NCBI GenBank assembly: GCA_038233815.1
Contig: JBBSVE010000042.1
Coordinates: forward strand, 1-22,774
Direction of reading: 5' to 3'
DNA length: 22,774 bases
Source: JBBSVE01 sp038233815
Lineage (GTDB): Bacteria > Pseudomonadota > Alphaproteobacteria > Rhodobacterales > Rhodobacteraceae
The translations under genes and the position numbers were made by a program. Shown here in pieces: positions 1-8,167 of this stretch (position 1 is its first letter; the number at the start of each line of letters is the position of its first letter). Under the pieces are notes generated by a model. It had not been told where the DNA came from, did no database searches, and worked only from the letters and a program-made list of their open reading frames with translations.

Positions 1-77
1 AGATGGTGGTTTTCAGCGACGCACGTTGGGCTGCGTGCTTCCGCGGCGGGTGGGCGCTCGACGTCCGACACAATGGC

Positions 78-719
78 ATGCGCTACTCGACCACGGCGCA
101 ACTCGTCGAAGACGTACCAACCACGGCAGGGCTCCTGCGCCGGGTGCTCGAGGCCCCGGCGCAGGGACTGGTGCGGCGGGGCGTGTCTGCGGACAGGGTG
201 ACGCTGGCGGGGTTTGCCGTGGGGCTGCTGGCCTTGCCGCTCCTTTGGGGGGGATATCATCTGCCGGCGCTGGGCGCGGTCCTTGCCAACCGGATCGCGG
301 ACGGGCTCGACGGGATGGTGGCGCGGATCTCCGGGTCGTCCGACCGGGGGGCGTTTCTTGACATTGCACTCGATTTCTTCTTCTACGCGACGGTGCCGCT
401 CGGCTTTGCACTGGCGGATCCTGCGCACAACGCCCTTCCGGCGGCGGTGCTGATCTGCGCATTCGTGGGCACGGGATCGTCGTTTCTGGCCTTCGCGGCG
501 ATAGCGGCCAAGCGGCAGCTGACGGCGGCGGCCTACCCCGCCAAGGGAATCTACTATCTCGGCGGTCTGACCGAAGGGGCGGAGACGATGGCCGTTTTCG
601 CGCTGATGTGCCTGATACCGGGCTGGTTCCCGGCGCTTGCTCTGATCTTCGCAGCGGCCTGCATGCTGACGACGGTCCTGCGCTGGGTGCAGGGCTGGCG
701 CGTGTTTTCGGATGATTGA
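78..719 (+). CDS. ynjF: CDP-alcohol phosphatidyltransferase, YnjF-like
   Basis: Integral membrane enzyme of the CDP-alcohol phosphatidyltransferase family, which moves a phosphatidyl (or similar) group from a CDP-linked donor to an alcohol. The family signature D-x2-D-G-x2-A-R...G-x3-D-x3-D is visible as DGLDGMVAR followed by GAFLDIALD, near residues 73-97, with all acidic positions present. Hydrophobic segments flank it (for example LAGFAVGLLALPLL and the C-terminal LALIFAAACML). The ATG at 78 gives 213 residues, close to E. coli YnjF (about 206). The frame stays open to the ATG at position 3 and perhaps beyond the window, and no clear Shine-Dalgarno precedes 78, so the start is uncertain. 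The stop lies 12 bases before the ynjB start, so it is probably co-transcribed with the transporter. E. coli also links ynjF to ynjBCD, but there it sits at the distal end. The acceptor alcohol cannot be told from sequence. Confidence 0.85.
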   Translation: MRYSTTAQLVEDVPTTAGLLRRVLEAPAQGLVRRGVSADRVTLAGFAVGLLALPLLWGGYHLPALGAVLANRIADGLDGMVARISGSSDRGAFLDIALDFFFYATVPLGFALADPAHNALPAAVLICAFVGTGSSFLAFAAIAAKRQLTAAAYPAKGIYYLGGLTEGAETMAVFALMCLIPGWFPALALIFAAACMLTTVLRWVQGWRVFSDD

Positions 720-731
720 AAAGGATTTTCA

Positions 732-1919
732 ATGCGTGGAGTGATATTTGCGGCCCTGGGCCTCAGCCTCGGGGCCGGTCCGGCGCTGGCCGACTGGCCA
801 CAGACGCTCGCGGCCGCGAAAGGCCAGACGGTCTATTTCAACGCCTGGGGCGGGGACGCGCGCACCAATGCCTACATCGCGTGGGTCGGTGACCAGACGG
901 AAGCGCGCTACGGCGTCAGGGTCGTGCAGGTGAAGCTCACGGACACGGCGGATGCTGTGACGCGCGTAATCTCCGAAAAGGCGGCGGGCAAGGATGCGGG
1001 CGGTTCGGTCGACATGATCTGGATCAACGGCGCGAACTTCCTGTCGATGAAGGACAAGGGCCTGCTGCACGGCCCCTTCGTGAGCGCCATGCCGAACGCG
1101 AGCTACGTGGACCTGTCGGCGGGCGCCCCCGCCTCGGTCGATTTCACCGTGCCGGTGGAGGGGTATGAGTCCCCCTGGCGGCTGGCGAAGTTCGTCTTCA
1201 CCTACGACAGCGCCCGCGTGCCGGAGCCGCCGCGCTCCATGGCCGCCTTTCTCGACTGGGCCCGCGCCCATCCGGGGCGGATGACGCATCCCGCGGTCAG
1301 CAATTTCATGGGGGCCACGTTCCTGAAGCAGGCGCTGATCGAGTTCGCGCCCGACCGCGCCGCGCTCCGGCAGCCGGTGACGGAGGCAGCGTTCGATGCG
1401 GCCACCGTCCCGCTCTGGACCTGGTATGACGCGCTGCGCCCGAACCTTTGGCGCGAGGGGAAGACCTATCCCGAAAACCAGTCGGTCCAGCAGCAGATGC
1501 TGAACGACGGAGAGGTCGATTTCGGCGTGTCCTTCGATCCCGCATCGGCGGCCGGTGCGATCACCGAAGGGCTGCTGCCCGATACGGCGCGCGCCTATGT
1601 GCCCGATGGTGGCAGCATCGGCAACGTGAGCTTCGTGGCGATCCCCTACAACGCAGCCCACGCGGCGGGGGCGGAGGTGGTGGCGAACTTCATGCTGGAC
1701 CCCGAAGCGCAGGCGCATCAGCAGGATATCGACGTGCTGGGAAGCTTTTCTGTCCTCGATCCCGCAAAGCTCGACGCCGACCAGAAGGCGCTCTTCGCGG
1801 ACCTCCCGACCTCGCCCGCGCTGCCCACGCTGGAGGATCTCGGCCCGACGCTGGCGGAGCCGCATGCAAGCTGGATGACGAAGCTGACCGAGACATGGGC
1901 GCGTCGCTACACCCGATGA
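732..1919 (+). CDS. ynjB: ABC transporter periplasmic substrate-binding protein, YnjB-like
   Basis: Solute-binding protein of 395 residues that should capture a ligand in the periplasm for the YnjC/YnjD transporter. A Sec signal peptide covers residues 1-20 (hydrophobic core IFAALGLSLGAG, AxA cleavage before DWPQ). The mature N-terminus KGQTVYFNAWGGD and the stretch MIWINGANFLSMK are the signatures by which I recognise the YnjB family, itself related to ThiB and iron-binding proteins. An AAAGGA Shine-Dalgarno at 720-725 stands 6 bases before the ATG. The stop overlaps the ynjC start as ATGA (1916-1919), which suggests translational coupling. The ligand of YnjBCD is not established as far as I know. 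Thiamine-like compounds have been suggested only by homology, so no substrate is assigned. Confidence 0.9.
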   Translation: MRGVIFAALGLSLGAGPALADWPQTLAAAKGQTVYFNAWGGDARTNAYIAWVGDQTEARYGVRVVQVKLTDTADAVTRVISEKAAGKDAGGSVDMIWINGANFLSMKDKGLLHGPFVSAMPNASYVDLSAGAPASVDFTVPVEGYESPWRLAKFVFTYDSARVPEPPRSMAAFLDWARAHPGRMTHPAVSNFMGATFLKQALIEFAPDRAALRQPVTEAAFDAATVPLWTWYDALRPNLWREGKTYPENQSVQQQMLNDGEVDFGVSFDPASAAGAITEGLLPDTARAYVPDGGSIGNVSFVAIPYNAAHAAGAEVVANFMLDPEAQAHQQDIDVLGSFSVLDPAKLDADQKALFADLPTSPALPTLEDLGPTLAEPHASWMTKLTETWARRYTR

Positions 1920-3658
1920 GCGTGATCCCCGCGCGCGGCTCGGTCGGGCATGCCATACCGGACGGGCGCGCGCTGCGTGGCGCGGTTCTGGTACTGGTGG
2001 CGGCCGGACTGGTGCTGCCGATCCTCGCGGGTCTGGCACAGACCGCGCGGGCGGCGTTCGGGGTGCTGCCCTCCATCGGCGCGCGGGACTGGTCGCTGGA
2101 CCCGTGGCGCGCACTGCTGGACCTGCCGGGGTTCGCCACCAGCCTGCGCCTGACGCTGGTGACGGGGGTGGGGGCCACGGTTCTGGCCCTTGCGCTGGCG
2201 ATGGGGTTCTGCGCCTTCGCGCACGGGCGCATGTCGCAAAGCCTCGGCGCGCGGATGCTGACGCCGCTGCTTGCCGCCCCCCATGCGGCGCTGGCGATCG
2301 GGCTCGCGTTCCTGCTGGCGCCGTCCGGCTGGATCGCGCGTATGATCTCCCCCTGGGCCACGGGCTGGGCGGTGCCGCCGGATCTGGCGACGGTGCATGA
2401 CGGCTGGGGGATGGCGCTGATCCTCGGGCTCTTGGTCAAGGAGGTGCCGTTCCTGCTGCTCGTGATCCTGTCGGCGCTGGGGCAACTGCCAGTGCGCGCC
2501 CATCTCGCAGCCGCGCGGGCATTGGGCTACGGGCGCGGCGTGGCGTGGGTCAAGGTGATCCTGCCGCAGGTCTATCCGCTGATCCGGCTGCCAGTGTTCA
2601 TCGTGATGGCCTTCGCGCTGTCGGTCGTGGATATGGCGATCATCCTCGGGCCGTCGAACCCGCCGGTCCTGTCGGTGGCCGTCGTGCGCTGGTTCGCCGC
2701 GCCCGACGTGGGCATGGTGCTGCCCGCCTCCGCCGGGGCGGTGGTGCAGGGGGCGGTGATCGTGGCCGCCATCCTTCTGTGGATCGTGGGCGAGCGCGCG
2801 GTTCGCATGCTGGGGCGGATCTGGCTTTCCCGCGGCGGGCGCGGATTGCGGAGCGAGCCGGGACTGAAGCTCGTGAGTGCGGTCGCCGTGGCGGTGATGA
2901 CGCTGGGCATGCTGGCGCTGGCGGCGCTTGCCGTCTGGTCGGTGGCATGGCGGTGGAGCTGGCCGGAGGCCCTGCCGGAGAGTTGGTCCTGGCGGGTCTG
3001 GATAGCGCCGGGCACCGGCTGGGGGCGGGCTGCGGGCGCCACGCTGACGGCGGGTCTCGCCAGCACCGGCGTGTCCCTGATGCTCGCCGTGGCGTGGCTG
3101 GAGGGGGAGGACCGCGCACGGATGGGGCGCGCGGGCTGGGCGCAGGCGCTGATCTACCTGCCTCTGCTGGTGCCGCAGATCGGGTTTCTCTATGGGCTCA
3201 ACGTGCTGTTCCTGCGGCTCGGCATCTCGGGCGGGATGGCGGCGGTGATCTGGGCGCAGGTTCTCTTCGTCTTTCCCTACGTGATGATCGCGCTGTCGGA
3301 GCCATGGCGCGCGCTCGACCCGCGCGCGATCCGCACGGCGGCGGCGCTCGGGGCTTCGCCGTGGCGCAGACTCTGGGCGGTGAAGCTGCCGATCCTGTTG
3401 CGCCCGCTCTGCACCGCCGCCGCAATCGGGTTCGCGGTGTCCGTGGCGCAGTATCTGCCGACGCTCTTCATGGGCGGGGGCCGGGTCGCCACGTTGACGA
3501 CCGAAGCGGTGACCCTGTCGAGCGGATCGGATCGGCGGGTGATCGGGGTCTATGCGGTGTTGCAGGCGGCACTGCCGCTCGTGGGATACGGGGCGGCGGT
3601 CCTTCTGCCGGCGTTGGTCTGGCGGCATCGGCGCGGATTATCGGGGGCTGTGCGATGA
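1916..3658 (+). CDS. ynjC: ABC transporter permease with two fused modules, YnjC-like
   Basis: Inner-membrane permease of 580 residues in which two binding-protein-dependent transport modules are fused, so one polypeptide supplies both halves of the channel. Each half carries an EAA-type cytoplasmic loop that contacts the ATPase: AAARALGYGRGVAWVKVILP (about residues 199-218) and TAAALGASPWRRLWAVKLPI (about 475-494). Many hydrophobic segments run throughout, beginning with GAVLVLVAAGLVLPILAG near residue 22. The ATG at 1916 overlaps the ynjB stop, and the ynjD start overlaps this gene's stop by 4 bases (3655-3658). The frame is open far upstream into ynjB, but only the 1916 start gives a sensible N-terminus. 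E. coli YnjC is about 511 residues; the extra length here appears to lie in the linker and loops. Confidence 0.9.
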   Translation: MSVIPARGSVGHAIPDGRALRGAVLVLVAAGLVLPILAGLAQTARAAFGVLPSIGARDWSLDPWRALLDLPGFATSLRLTLVTGVGATVLALALAMGFCAFAHGRMSQSLGARMLTPLLAAPHAALAIGLAFLLAPSGWIARMISPWATGWAVPPDLATVHDGWGMALILGLLVKEVPFLLLVILSALGQLPVRAHLAAARALGYGRGVAWVKVILPQVYPLIRLPVFIVMAFALSVVDMAIILGPSNPPVLSVAVVRWFAAPDVGMVLPASAGAVVQGAVIVAAILLWIVGERAVRMLGRIWLSRGGRGLRSEPGLKLVSAVAVAVMTLGMLALAALAVWSVAWRWSWPEALPESWSWRVWIAPGTGWGRAAGATLTAGLASTGVSLMLAVAWLEGEDRARMGRAGWAQALIYLPLLVPQIGFLYGLNVLFLRLGISGGMAAVIWAQVLFVFPYVMIALSEPWRALDPRAIRTAAALGASPWRRLWAVKLPILLRPLCTAAAIGFAVSVAQYLPTLFMGGGRVATLTTEAVTLSSGSDRRVIGVYAVLQAALPLVGYGAAVLLPALVWRHRRGLSGAVR

Positions 3659-4284
3659 GCCTTTGCCTCCGTGCCGTGACGGTCGGGCCGGCGGGCGGAC
3701 AGCCGCTTTTCGCGCCTTTGACGATGGAGATCGCGCCGGGTGCCGTTGCCACAGTCATGGGGCCGTCGGGGGTGGGCAAGTCGACGCTTCTGGATGCCAT
3801 CGGTGGGCATCTGGCGCACGGGTTCGCCGTCGCGGGGCAGGTCACGCTGAGCGGGCGCGACGTGCTGGCCTTTCCTGCGGAGGATCGCCGGATCGGCGTG
3901 CTCTTTCAGGACGCGATGCTGTTTCCGCATCTCTCTGTCGGCGACAACCTCGCCTTCGGGCTGTCGCGCGGCGTCAAAGGCCACGCCCGGCGCGTGGCGG
4001 TGGAGGAGGCATTGGGTCAGGCCGGACTGTCGGGCTATGCCGCCCGCGATCCCGCGACCCTGTCGGGTGGTCAGCGTGCGCGCGCGGCGCTGATGCGCTC
4101 GCTTCTGGCCGCCCCGCTGGCCCTGCTGCTGGACGAGCCGTTCTCCCGCCTCGATGCCGACCTGCGGGCGGAGATCCGCAGTTTCGTCTTCGACCATGTG
4201 CTGGCACGCAATATCCCCGCGCTGATGGTGACGCATGACGAAAGCGACGCGGAGGCGACGGGGGGGGCGGTGGTGCGGCTTTGA
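3655..4284 (+). CDS. ynjD: ABC transporter ATP-binding protein, YnjD-like
   Basis: ATPase subunit of 209 residues that powers YnjC. All nucleotide-binding motifs are intact: Walker A GPSGVGKST (about residues 37-45), Q-loop FQD (about 84), ABC signature LSGGQ (about 134), Walker B LLLDEP (about 157-162) and the switch histidine in VTHDE (about 194-198). At 209 residues it is a minimal nucleotide-binding domain with no C-terminal regulatory extension, as in E. coli YnjD (about 217). The start overlaps the ynjC stop. The gene ends only 9 bases before the stop of the convergent glycosyltransferase at 4294, leaving no room for a terminator outside coding sequence. Confidence 0.93.
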   Translation: MSLCLRAVTVGPAGGQPLFAPLTMEIAPGAVATVMGPSGVGKSTLLDAIGGHLAHGFAVAGQVTLSGRDVLAFPAEDRRIGVLFQDAMLFPHLSVGDNLAFGLSRGVKGHARRVAVEEALGQAGLSGYAARDPATLSGGQRARAALMRSLLAAPLALLLDEPFSRLDADLRAEIRSFVFDHVLARNIPALMVTHDESDAEATGGAVVRL

Positions 4285-4293
4285 CACGCCGGT

Positions 4294-5487
4294 TCAGGCG
4301 GCTAGCACCTCCCGGATCCGGCGACCCACGGCGGCGAAGGAGTTGGTGTCCTGCAGATGCCGGAACCCGGCGGCGGCGCGGACATTCGCGGCATCGGGGT
4401 CGTCGTGAATCGCGCGCAGCAGGGTTGCCGCATGCTCCACGTCGGGGTCGCCCCAGTGGCTGCCATCCGACCCGGGATAGGCACCGGGATCGATGGGCAC
4501 CTCGCGGCAGGCCACCGGAAAGCCGGTCGCTTCGGTGATGAAATCCCGCGTGCCGCCGAAATCCGTGGCGACGACCGCGCGGCCCTGTGCCAGAGCCTCG
4601 GCGCAACCGAGGCCGAACCCCTCCGACCGATGCATCGACAGGAACACGTCGCACGACGCGGTCAGCGCCGTCATCTCCGCCCGCGACAGCAGCCCGTCGA
4701 TCACAGTGATCCGGGGATCCGACGCGGCGAGGCGGTGGAGGTCGAGCGGATCGTCCGGCGCACCCTTGCCGCGCGCCTTCACGACAAGCTCGACATCCTC
4801 CCGCCCTGTCGGGAACGCGGCGAGAAAGGCGCGGATCGCGCCGCCGGGGTTCTTTCGGGACATGAAGCTGTCATAGGCGAAGAAGGTGAAGATCCGCATC
4901 GGTCCGGTGCGCGGGCGGGGCGGGGGCGCCGCATCGGGCAGGTCGATCGGCTGCGGCACCAGATGGACCGGGCGGGACTGCACGCCTGCCAGCGTATCGC
5001 GGATGAAGGTCGTGGCCGCCCAGAACGCGTCGAACCCGTCCATCGCGCGGATCATCACGGGGGTGAGGGTCGGAAGCTCCCAGAACGGATAGGCGATGTT
5101 GCGTTGCCCCCGGCAGGTCCGGCGCGCGAAGTTCCGCAGTTCCAGCGATCCTGCCACCGACAGCGCGGTATCGTGACGCCCGACCGTCCCGAACCGGTCC
5201 GCGAGCGCATCCTCCGACATCAGCCCGTCGAGCGGCACATCGACGAGGCCCGCAGGCACGCCCCCCGCCTCCGCCGCGCGAAACAGGAGCCGCGCAGACT
5301 CCCCCAGCCCGATCTCGGAGCGCAGGTAGCCCACGATGTCGAGCCCCGGCGCGCGCCCCTTCCGGTAGTGGCCATGGAGCCAGCAGGGCTTGGCCAGATC
5401 CGTCGGGCAATTGCCGCGCGAACAGCGCAACGACCAGATCCCGCGGTTGAGGCGGATGTCGGGGATCCAGCGTTTCGGCTCGGCCAC
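4294..5487 (-). CDS. GT4-family glycosyltransferase
   Basis: Predicted cytoplasmic GT-B glycosyltransferase of 397 residues, expected to add a sugar from a nucleotide donor to a surface polysaccharide or lipid-linked intermediate. The retaining GT4 E-x7-E motif is EGFGLGCAE at residues 289-297, followed by ALAQGRAVVATDFGGTRDF. The N-terminal Rossmann entry is DIVGYLRSEIGLGESARL (about 50-67). The start is a GTG at 5487, 6 bases past the manC stop, with only a weak upstream AAAGG, so it is probably coupled to manC. The first 40 residues contain a cysteine/histidine cluster (C22, C27, C35, H38, H40) that is unusual for the family. Linkage to manC suggests mannose or a mannose-derived donor, but the donor and acceptor are not determined by the sequence. 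Confidence 0.88.
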   Translation of the reverse strand: MAEPKRWIPDIRLNRGIWSLRCSRGNCPTDLAKPCWLHGHYRKGRAPGLDIVGYLRSEIGLGESARLLFRAAEAGGVPAGLVDVPLDGLMSEDALADRFGTVGRHDTALSVAGSLELRNFARRTCRGQRNIAYPFWELPTLTPVMIRAMDGFDAFWAATTFIRDTLAGVQSRPVHLVPQPIDLPDAAPPPRPRTGPMRIFTFFAYDSFMSRKNPGGAIRAFLAAFPTGREDVELVVKARGKGAPDDPLDLHRLAASDPRITVIDGLLSRAEMTALTASCDVFLSMHRSEGFGLGCAEALAQGRAVVATDFGGTRDFITEATGFPVACREVPIDPGAYPGSDGSHWGDPDVEHAATLLRAIHDDPDAANVRAAAGFRHLQDTNSFAAVGRRIREVLAA

Positions 5488-5493
5488 CGGCGT

Positions 5494-6930
5494 TCAGCCT
5501 TTGGCGCCCTGACCGCGCGCATAGACGTCGTCATAGCGCACGATATCGTCCTCGCCGAGATAGACGCCGGTCTGCACCTCGATCAGAACCATAGGCACCT
5601 TGCCCGGGTTTTCCATCCGGTGGACTGAGCCCAGCGGGATGTAGATCGACTGGTTTTCGGTCAGCAGCTTCACGGAATCGTCGACCGTCACTTTTGCCGT
5701 GCCTGCCACGACGATCCAGTGCTCCGACCGGTGGACGTGGCTTTGCAACGACAGGGCGGCACCGGGATGGACGACGATACGCTTGACATGAAAGCGTTCG
5801 GCCAGCACCAGCGTCTCGAACCAGCCCCAGGGCCGGTGATCGCGGGGGAAGGCCTCGGCCTGCATGACGCCCTTGGCCTTCAACCGCGCCACCGCTTCCT
5901 TGACCTCCTGCGCGCGGGACTTGTCGGCCACCAGCACCGCGTCGGGCATCGCCACGACCATCAGGTTGTCGAGCCCGATGCCCACCAGCTCCAGCCCATC
6001 CGCCTCCGACCGCAGCAGGCTGTTGCGGCTGTCGATGGCGGTAACGTTGCCATGCGTCACAAGACCTGCATCGTCCGGCGCGCTTTCGCGCCAGACCGAG
6101 GACCAGTCGCCCAGATCCGACCACTGCTCCGCGAACGGCACCACCTGCAGGTTCTTCGCCCGTTCCATCACGGCGTAGTCGATGGAGATTTCCTCCGCGT
6201 CCTTCCACGGCGCTGCCGCAAGGCGCAGGAACCCAAGGTCGGCCGTCGCACCGTCCACCGATTTGCGCACCGGCGCCAAGAGGCCGGGCGCATGCTCCGT
6301 GAATGCCGCCATCCCGGCCTTCACGGACATGAGGAAGATGCCCGCGTTCCAGAGGTAGCGCCCGTCCGCGAGCATCCGCTCCGCCTCGGCCTCGCGCGGC
6401 TTTTCCACGAACCGCACAAGGTTCACCGCCTCGGGCGTGTCGGAGGCCGGGCGGCTTTCCAGTTCCAGCCAGCCATAGCCGGTCTCGGCGCGGGTCGGAT
6501 GAATGCCGAAGGTCACGATCTGGCCCGCTTCCGCCGCCGGAACGCCGGCCCGGATCGCCGCCCCGAAGGCATCGCGGTCGGGGACCACCTGATCGGACGG
6601 CATCACGAGCAACAGCGCATCCGGGTCCATATCCGCCAGATGGCAGAGTGCTGCGAGGATCGCGGGTGCCGTGTTGCGCGGCGAAGGCTCGATCAGGATC
6701 GGACCGGCATCGATCTCCACCTGCGCCAGTTGCTCGGTCACGATGAAGCGGAAGTCCGAACTGGTGATGACGATGGGCCGCGCCACATCAGCGCCCGAGA
6801 TCCGGCGCGCGGCGGCCTGAAACAGCGTCTCATTGCCGGTCAGCGCGGTGAACTGCTTGGGAAAGCTCTTGCGCGACAGTGGCCACAGTCGGGTGCCAGA
6901 ACCGCCGCAAAGAAGAATGGGATGGATCAC
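5494..6930 (-). CDS. manC: Mannose-1-phosphate guanylyltransferase / mannose-6-phosphate isomerase
   Basis: Cytoplasmic bifunctional enzyme. The N-terminal nucleotidyltransferase makes GDP-mannose from mannose-1-phosphate and GTP; the C-terminal cupin interconverts fructose-6-phosphate and mannose-6-phosphate (type II PMI). The pyrophosphorylase signature GGSGTRLWPLSRKSFPKQF begins at residue 9, and a FVEKP motif follows. The isomerase part carries RPWGWFE (366-372) and the metal-site region QSHVHRSEHW (396-405). The start is the GTG at 6930, chosen because AAGGAGG lies 7 bases upstream and the protein then begins MIHPILLCGG. This gives 478 residues, the usual ManC/CpsB length. A longer reading from a TTG at 6996 adds 22 residues with no family resemblance. 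It is the first gene of a minus-strand pair with the glycosyltransferase and is divergent from gmd, whose substrate it makes. Confidence 0.95.
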   Translation of the reverse strand: MIHPILLCGGSGTRLWPLSRKSFPKQFTALTGNETLFQAAARRISGADVARPIVITSSDFRFIVTEQLAQVEIDAGPILIEPSPRNTAPAILAALCHLADMDPDALLLVMPSDQVVPDRDAFGAAIRAGVPAAEAGQIVTFGIHPTRAETGYGWLELESRPASDTPEAVNLVRFVEKPREAEAERMLADGRYLWNAGIFLMSVKAGMAAFTEHAPGLLAPVRKSVDGATADLGFLRLAAAPWKDAEEISIDYAVMERAKNLQVVPFAEQWSDLGDWSSVWRESAPDDAGLVTHGNVTAIDSRNSLLRSEADGLELVGIGLDNLMVVAMPDAVLVADKSRAQEVKEAVARLKAKGVMQAEAFPRDHRPWGWFETLVLAERFHVKRIVVHPGAALSLQSHVHRSEHWIVVAGTAKVTVDDSVKLLTENQSIYIPLGSVHRMENPGKVPMVLIEVQTGVYLGEDDIVRYDDVYARGQGAKG

Positions 6931-6937
6931 GTCTCGT

Positions 6938-6944
6938 CCTCCTT
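6938..6944 (-). promoter_or_regulatory. Shine-Dalgarno site fixing the manC GTG start
   Basis: On the minus strand this reads AAGGAGG, a near-perfect anti-16S match, 7 bases before the GTG at 6930-6928. It decides in favour of that start over the upstream TTG at 6996. Confidence 0.85.
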
Positions 6945-7119
6945 CGGCCCGACAGGCGCTGCACCGGGCTATAGGGGGTGCGACCTTCGGGAACAAGGCG
7001 GGGACCGGGTTCCCCCCTGCGGGATTTGATCGGGGAGCCCGGTGGCAATAGACAACGGCCCGGACTTGGTATCTACGGCGCCTGAATTGACCCCCGCTGC
7101 AAACGAGAAAGACGGTTTC

Positions 7120-8133
7120 ATGAAAAAGGCATTGGTTACAGGCGTCACGGGACAGGATGGCGGCTACCTCGCGAAGCTGCTGCTGGAAAAGGGCTACGAG
7201 GTCACCGGTGCCGTCCGTCGCAATTCGCAGCCCGAGACGGCGCGCCTCAGGAAGCTGGGCATCGCCGACGACATCGACCTGATCGACTTCGATCTGGGAG
7301 AGATCAACAATATCAACCGGCTGATCCGCAGCAAGTCGTTCGACGAGGTCTACAACCTCGCCGCGCAGAGCTTCGTGGGCTCCTCGTGGGAACAGCCGAT
7401 CTATGCGGCCGACGTGAACGGTCTGGGCGTGGTCCGCATCCTCGACGCGATCCGCAGCTATTCACCCGAGACGCGGTTCTACCAAGCTTCCACGTCGGAG
7501 ATGTTCGGCCTCGTCCGCGCCGTGCCGCAGAACGAGGAGACCCCGCTCTATCCGCGCTCGCCCTACGGCGTGGCGAAGGTCTACGGGCATTACATCACGA
7601 TCAACTACCGCGAATCCTTCGGCCTCCATGCCTCCTCCGGCATCCTCTTCAACCATGAAAGCCCGCTGCGCGGGACCGAATTCGTGACCCGCAAGATCAC
7701 GCTGGCTCTGGCGCGGTTCGCGCGGGGCGAGCAGGTGGCGGTGGAGCTGGGCAACCTCGACGCACAGCGCGACTGGGGCTTTGCGGGCGACTACGTGGAG
7801 GGCATGTGGCGGATGCTTCAGCAGGACGCGGCGGACGACTATGTGCTGGCCACCGGCGTCACCACGCCGATCCGCGATTTCGTCAATTTCGCAGCGGCGG
7901 CGGTGGGTCTCGACCTCGAATGGTCCGGCACGGCGGAGACGGAGCAGGCGGTGGACACCAAGTCCGGCAAGGTCGCGGTCCGGGTCAACCCGAAATTCTA
8001 CCGTCCGGCCGAGGTCGACCTGCTGCTCGGCGATGCCACCAAGGCGAAAACCAAGCTCGGCTGGGAGCCGAAGGTGAAGGTCCGCGAACTGGCCGAAATG
8101 ATGGCGAAGTCCGACTACGACGACTGGCGCTGA
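7120..8133 (+). CDS. gmd: GDP-mannose 4,6-dehydratase
   Basis: Short-chain dehydrogenase/reductase-fold enzyme that converts GDP-D-mannose to GDP-4-keto-6-deoxy-D-mannose, the precursor of GDP-rhamnose, GDP-fucose or GDP-perosamine. The NADP-binding glycine motif GVTGQDGGYL is at residues 8-17. The catalytic region ASTSEMFG (123-130) supplies Thr/Glu, and YGVAK (149-153) supplies the Tyr-x3-Lys pair. LFNHESPLRG (176-185) and the RKI segment are typical of Gmd. The ATG at 7120 gives 337 residues starting MKKALVTG, as in relatives; an in-frame GTG at 7042 would add 26 residues unlike the family. Upstream, TTGATC (7026-7031) and TAGACA (7049-7054) with a 17-base spacer form a poor sigma-70-like candidate promoter. 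The gene is divergent from manC. No reductase (Rmd/Fcl) or aminotransferase is in the window, so the final sugar is unknown. Confidence 0.95.
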   Translation: MKKALVTGVTGQDGGYLAKLLLEKGYEVTGAVRRNSQPETARLRKLGIADDIDLIDFDLGEINNINRLIRSKSFDEVYNLAAQSFVGSSWEQPIYAADVNGLGVVRILDAIRSYSPETRFYQASTSEMFGLVRAVPQNEETPLYPRSPYGVAKVYGHYITINYRESFGLHASSGILFNHESPLRGTEFVTRKITLALARFARGEQVAVELGNLDAQRDWGFAGDYVEGMWRMLQQDAADDYVLATGVTTPIRDFVNFAAAAVGLDLEWSGTAETEQAVDTKSGKVAVRVNPKFYRPAEVDLLLGDATKAKTKLGWEPKVKVRELAEMMAKSDYDDWR

Positions 8134-8140
8134 GCCTTTC

Positions 8141-8165
8141 GGTCCGCCCGGGATCGGGGCGGACC
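8141..8165. terminator. Hairpin between convergent gmd and triple-glycosyltransferase genes
   Basis: A perfect 9-bp GC-rich stem (GGTCCGCCC / GGGCGGACC) with a 7-base loop fills the 34-base gap between the gmd stop at 8133 and the facing stop at 8168. On the plus strand it is followed by CTTTA, a short T run; on the minus strand there is no U tract. The position between two converging genes argues for a (possibly bidirectional) terminator, but the weak T tract lowers certainty. Confidence 0.6.
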
Positions 8166-8167
8166 CT

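Noticed and set aside
1907..3628. Minus-strand open frame of 573 codons
   Set aside because: Antisense to ynjC; its product is a run of Arg, His, Gln and Pro without hydrophobic structure, while the plus frame is a clear permease.
4285..4293. Terminator between ynjD and the convergent glycosyltransferase
   Set aside because: Only 9 bases separate the stops; the nearby GCCG/CGGC pairing is 4 bp and has no T run.
5719..7029. Plus-strand open frame of 436 codons opposite manC
   Set aside because: manC on the minus strand has full family motifs, the correct length and a strong ribosome site; the opposing frame has none.
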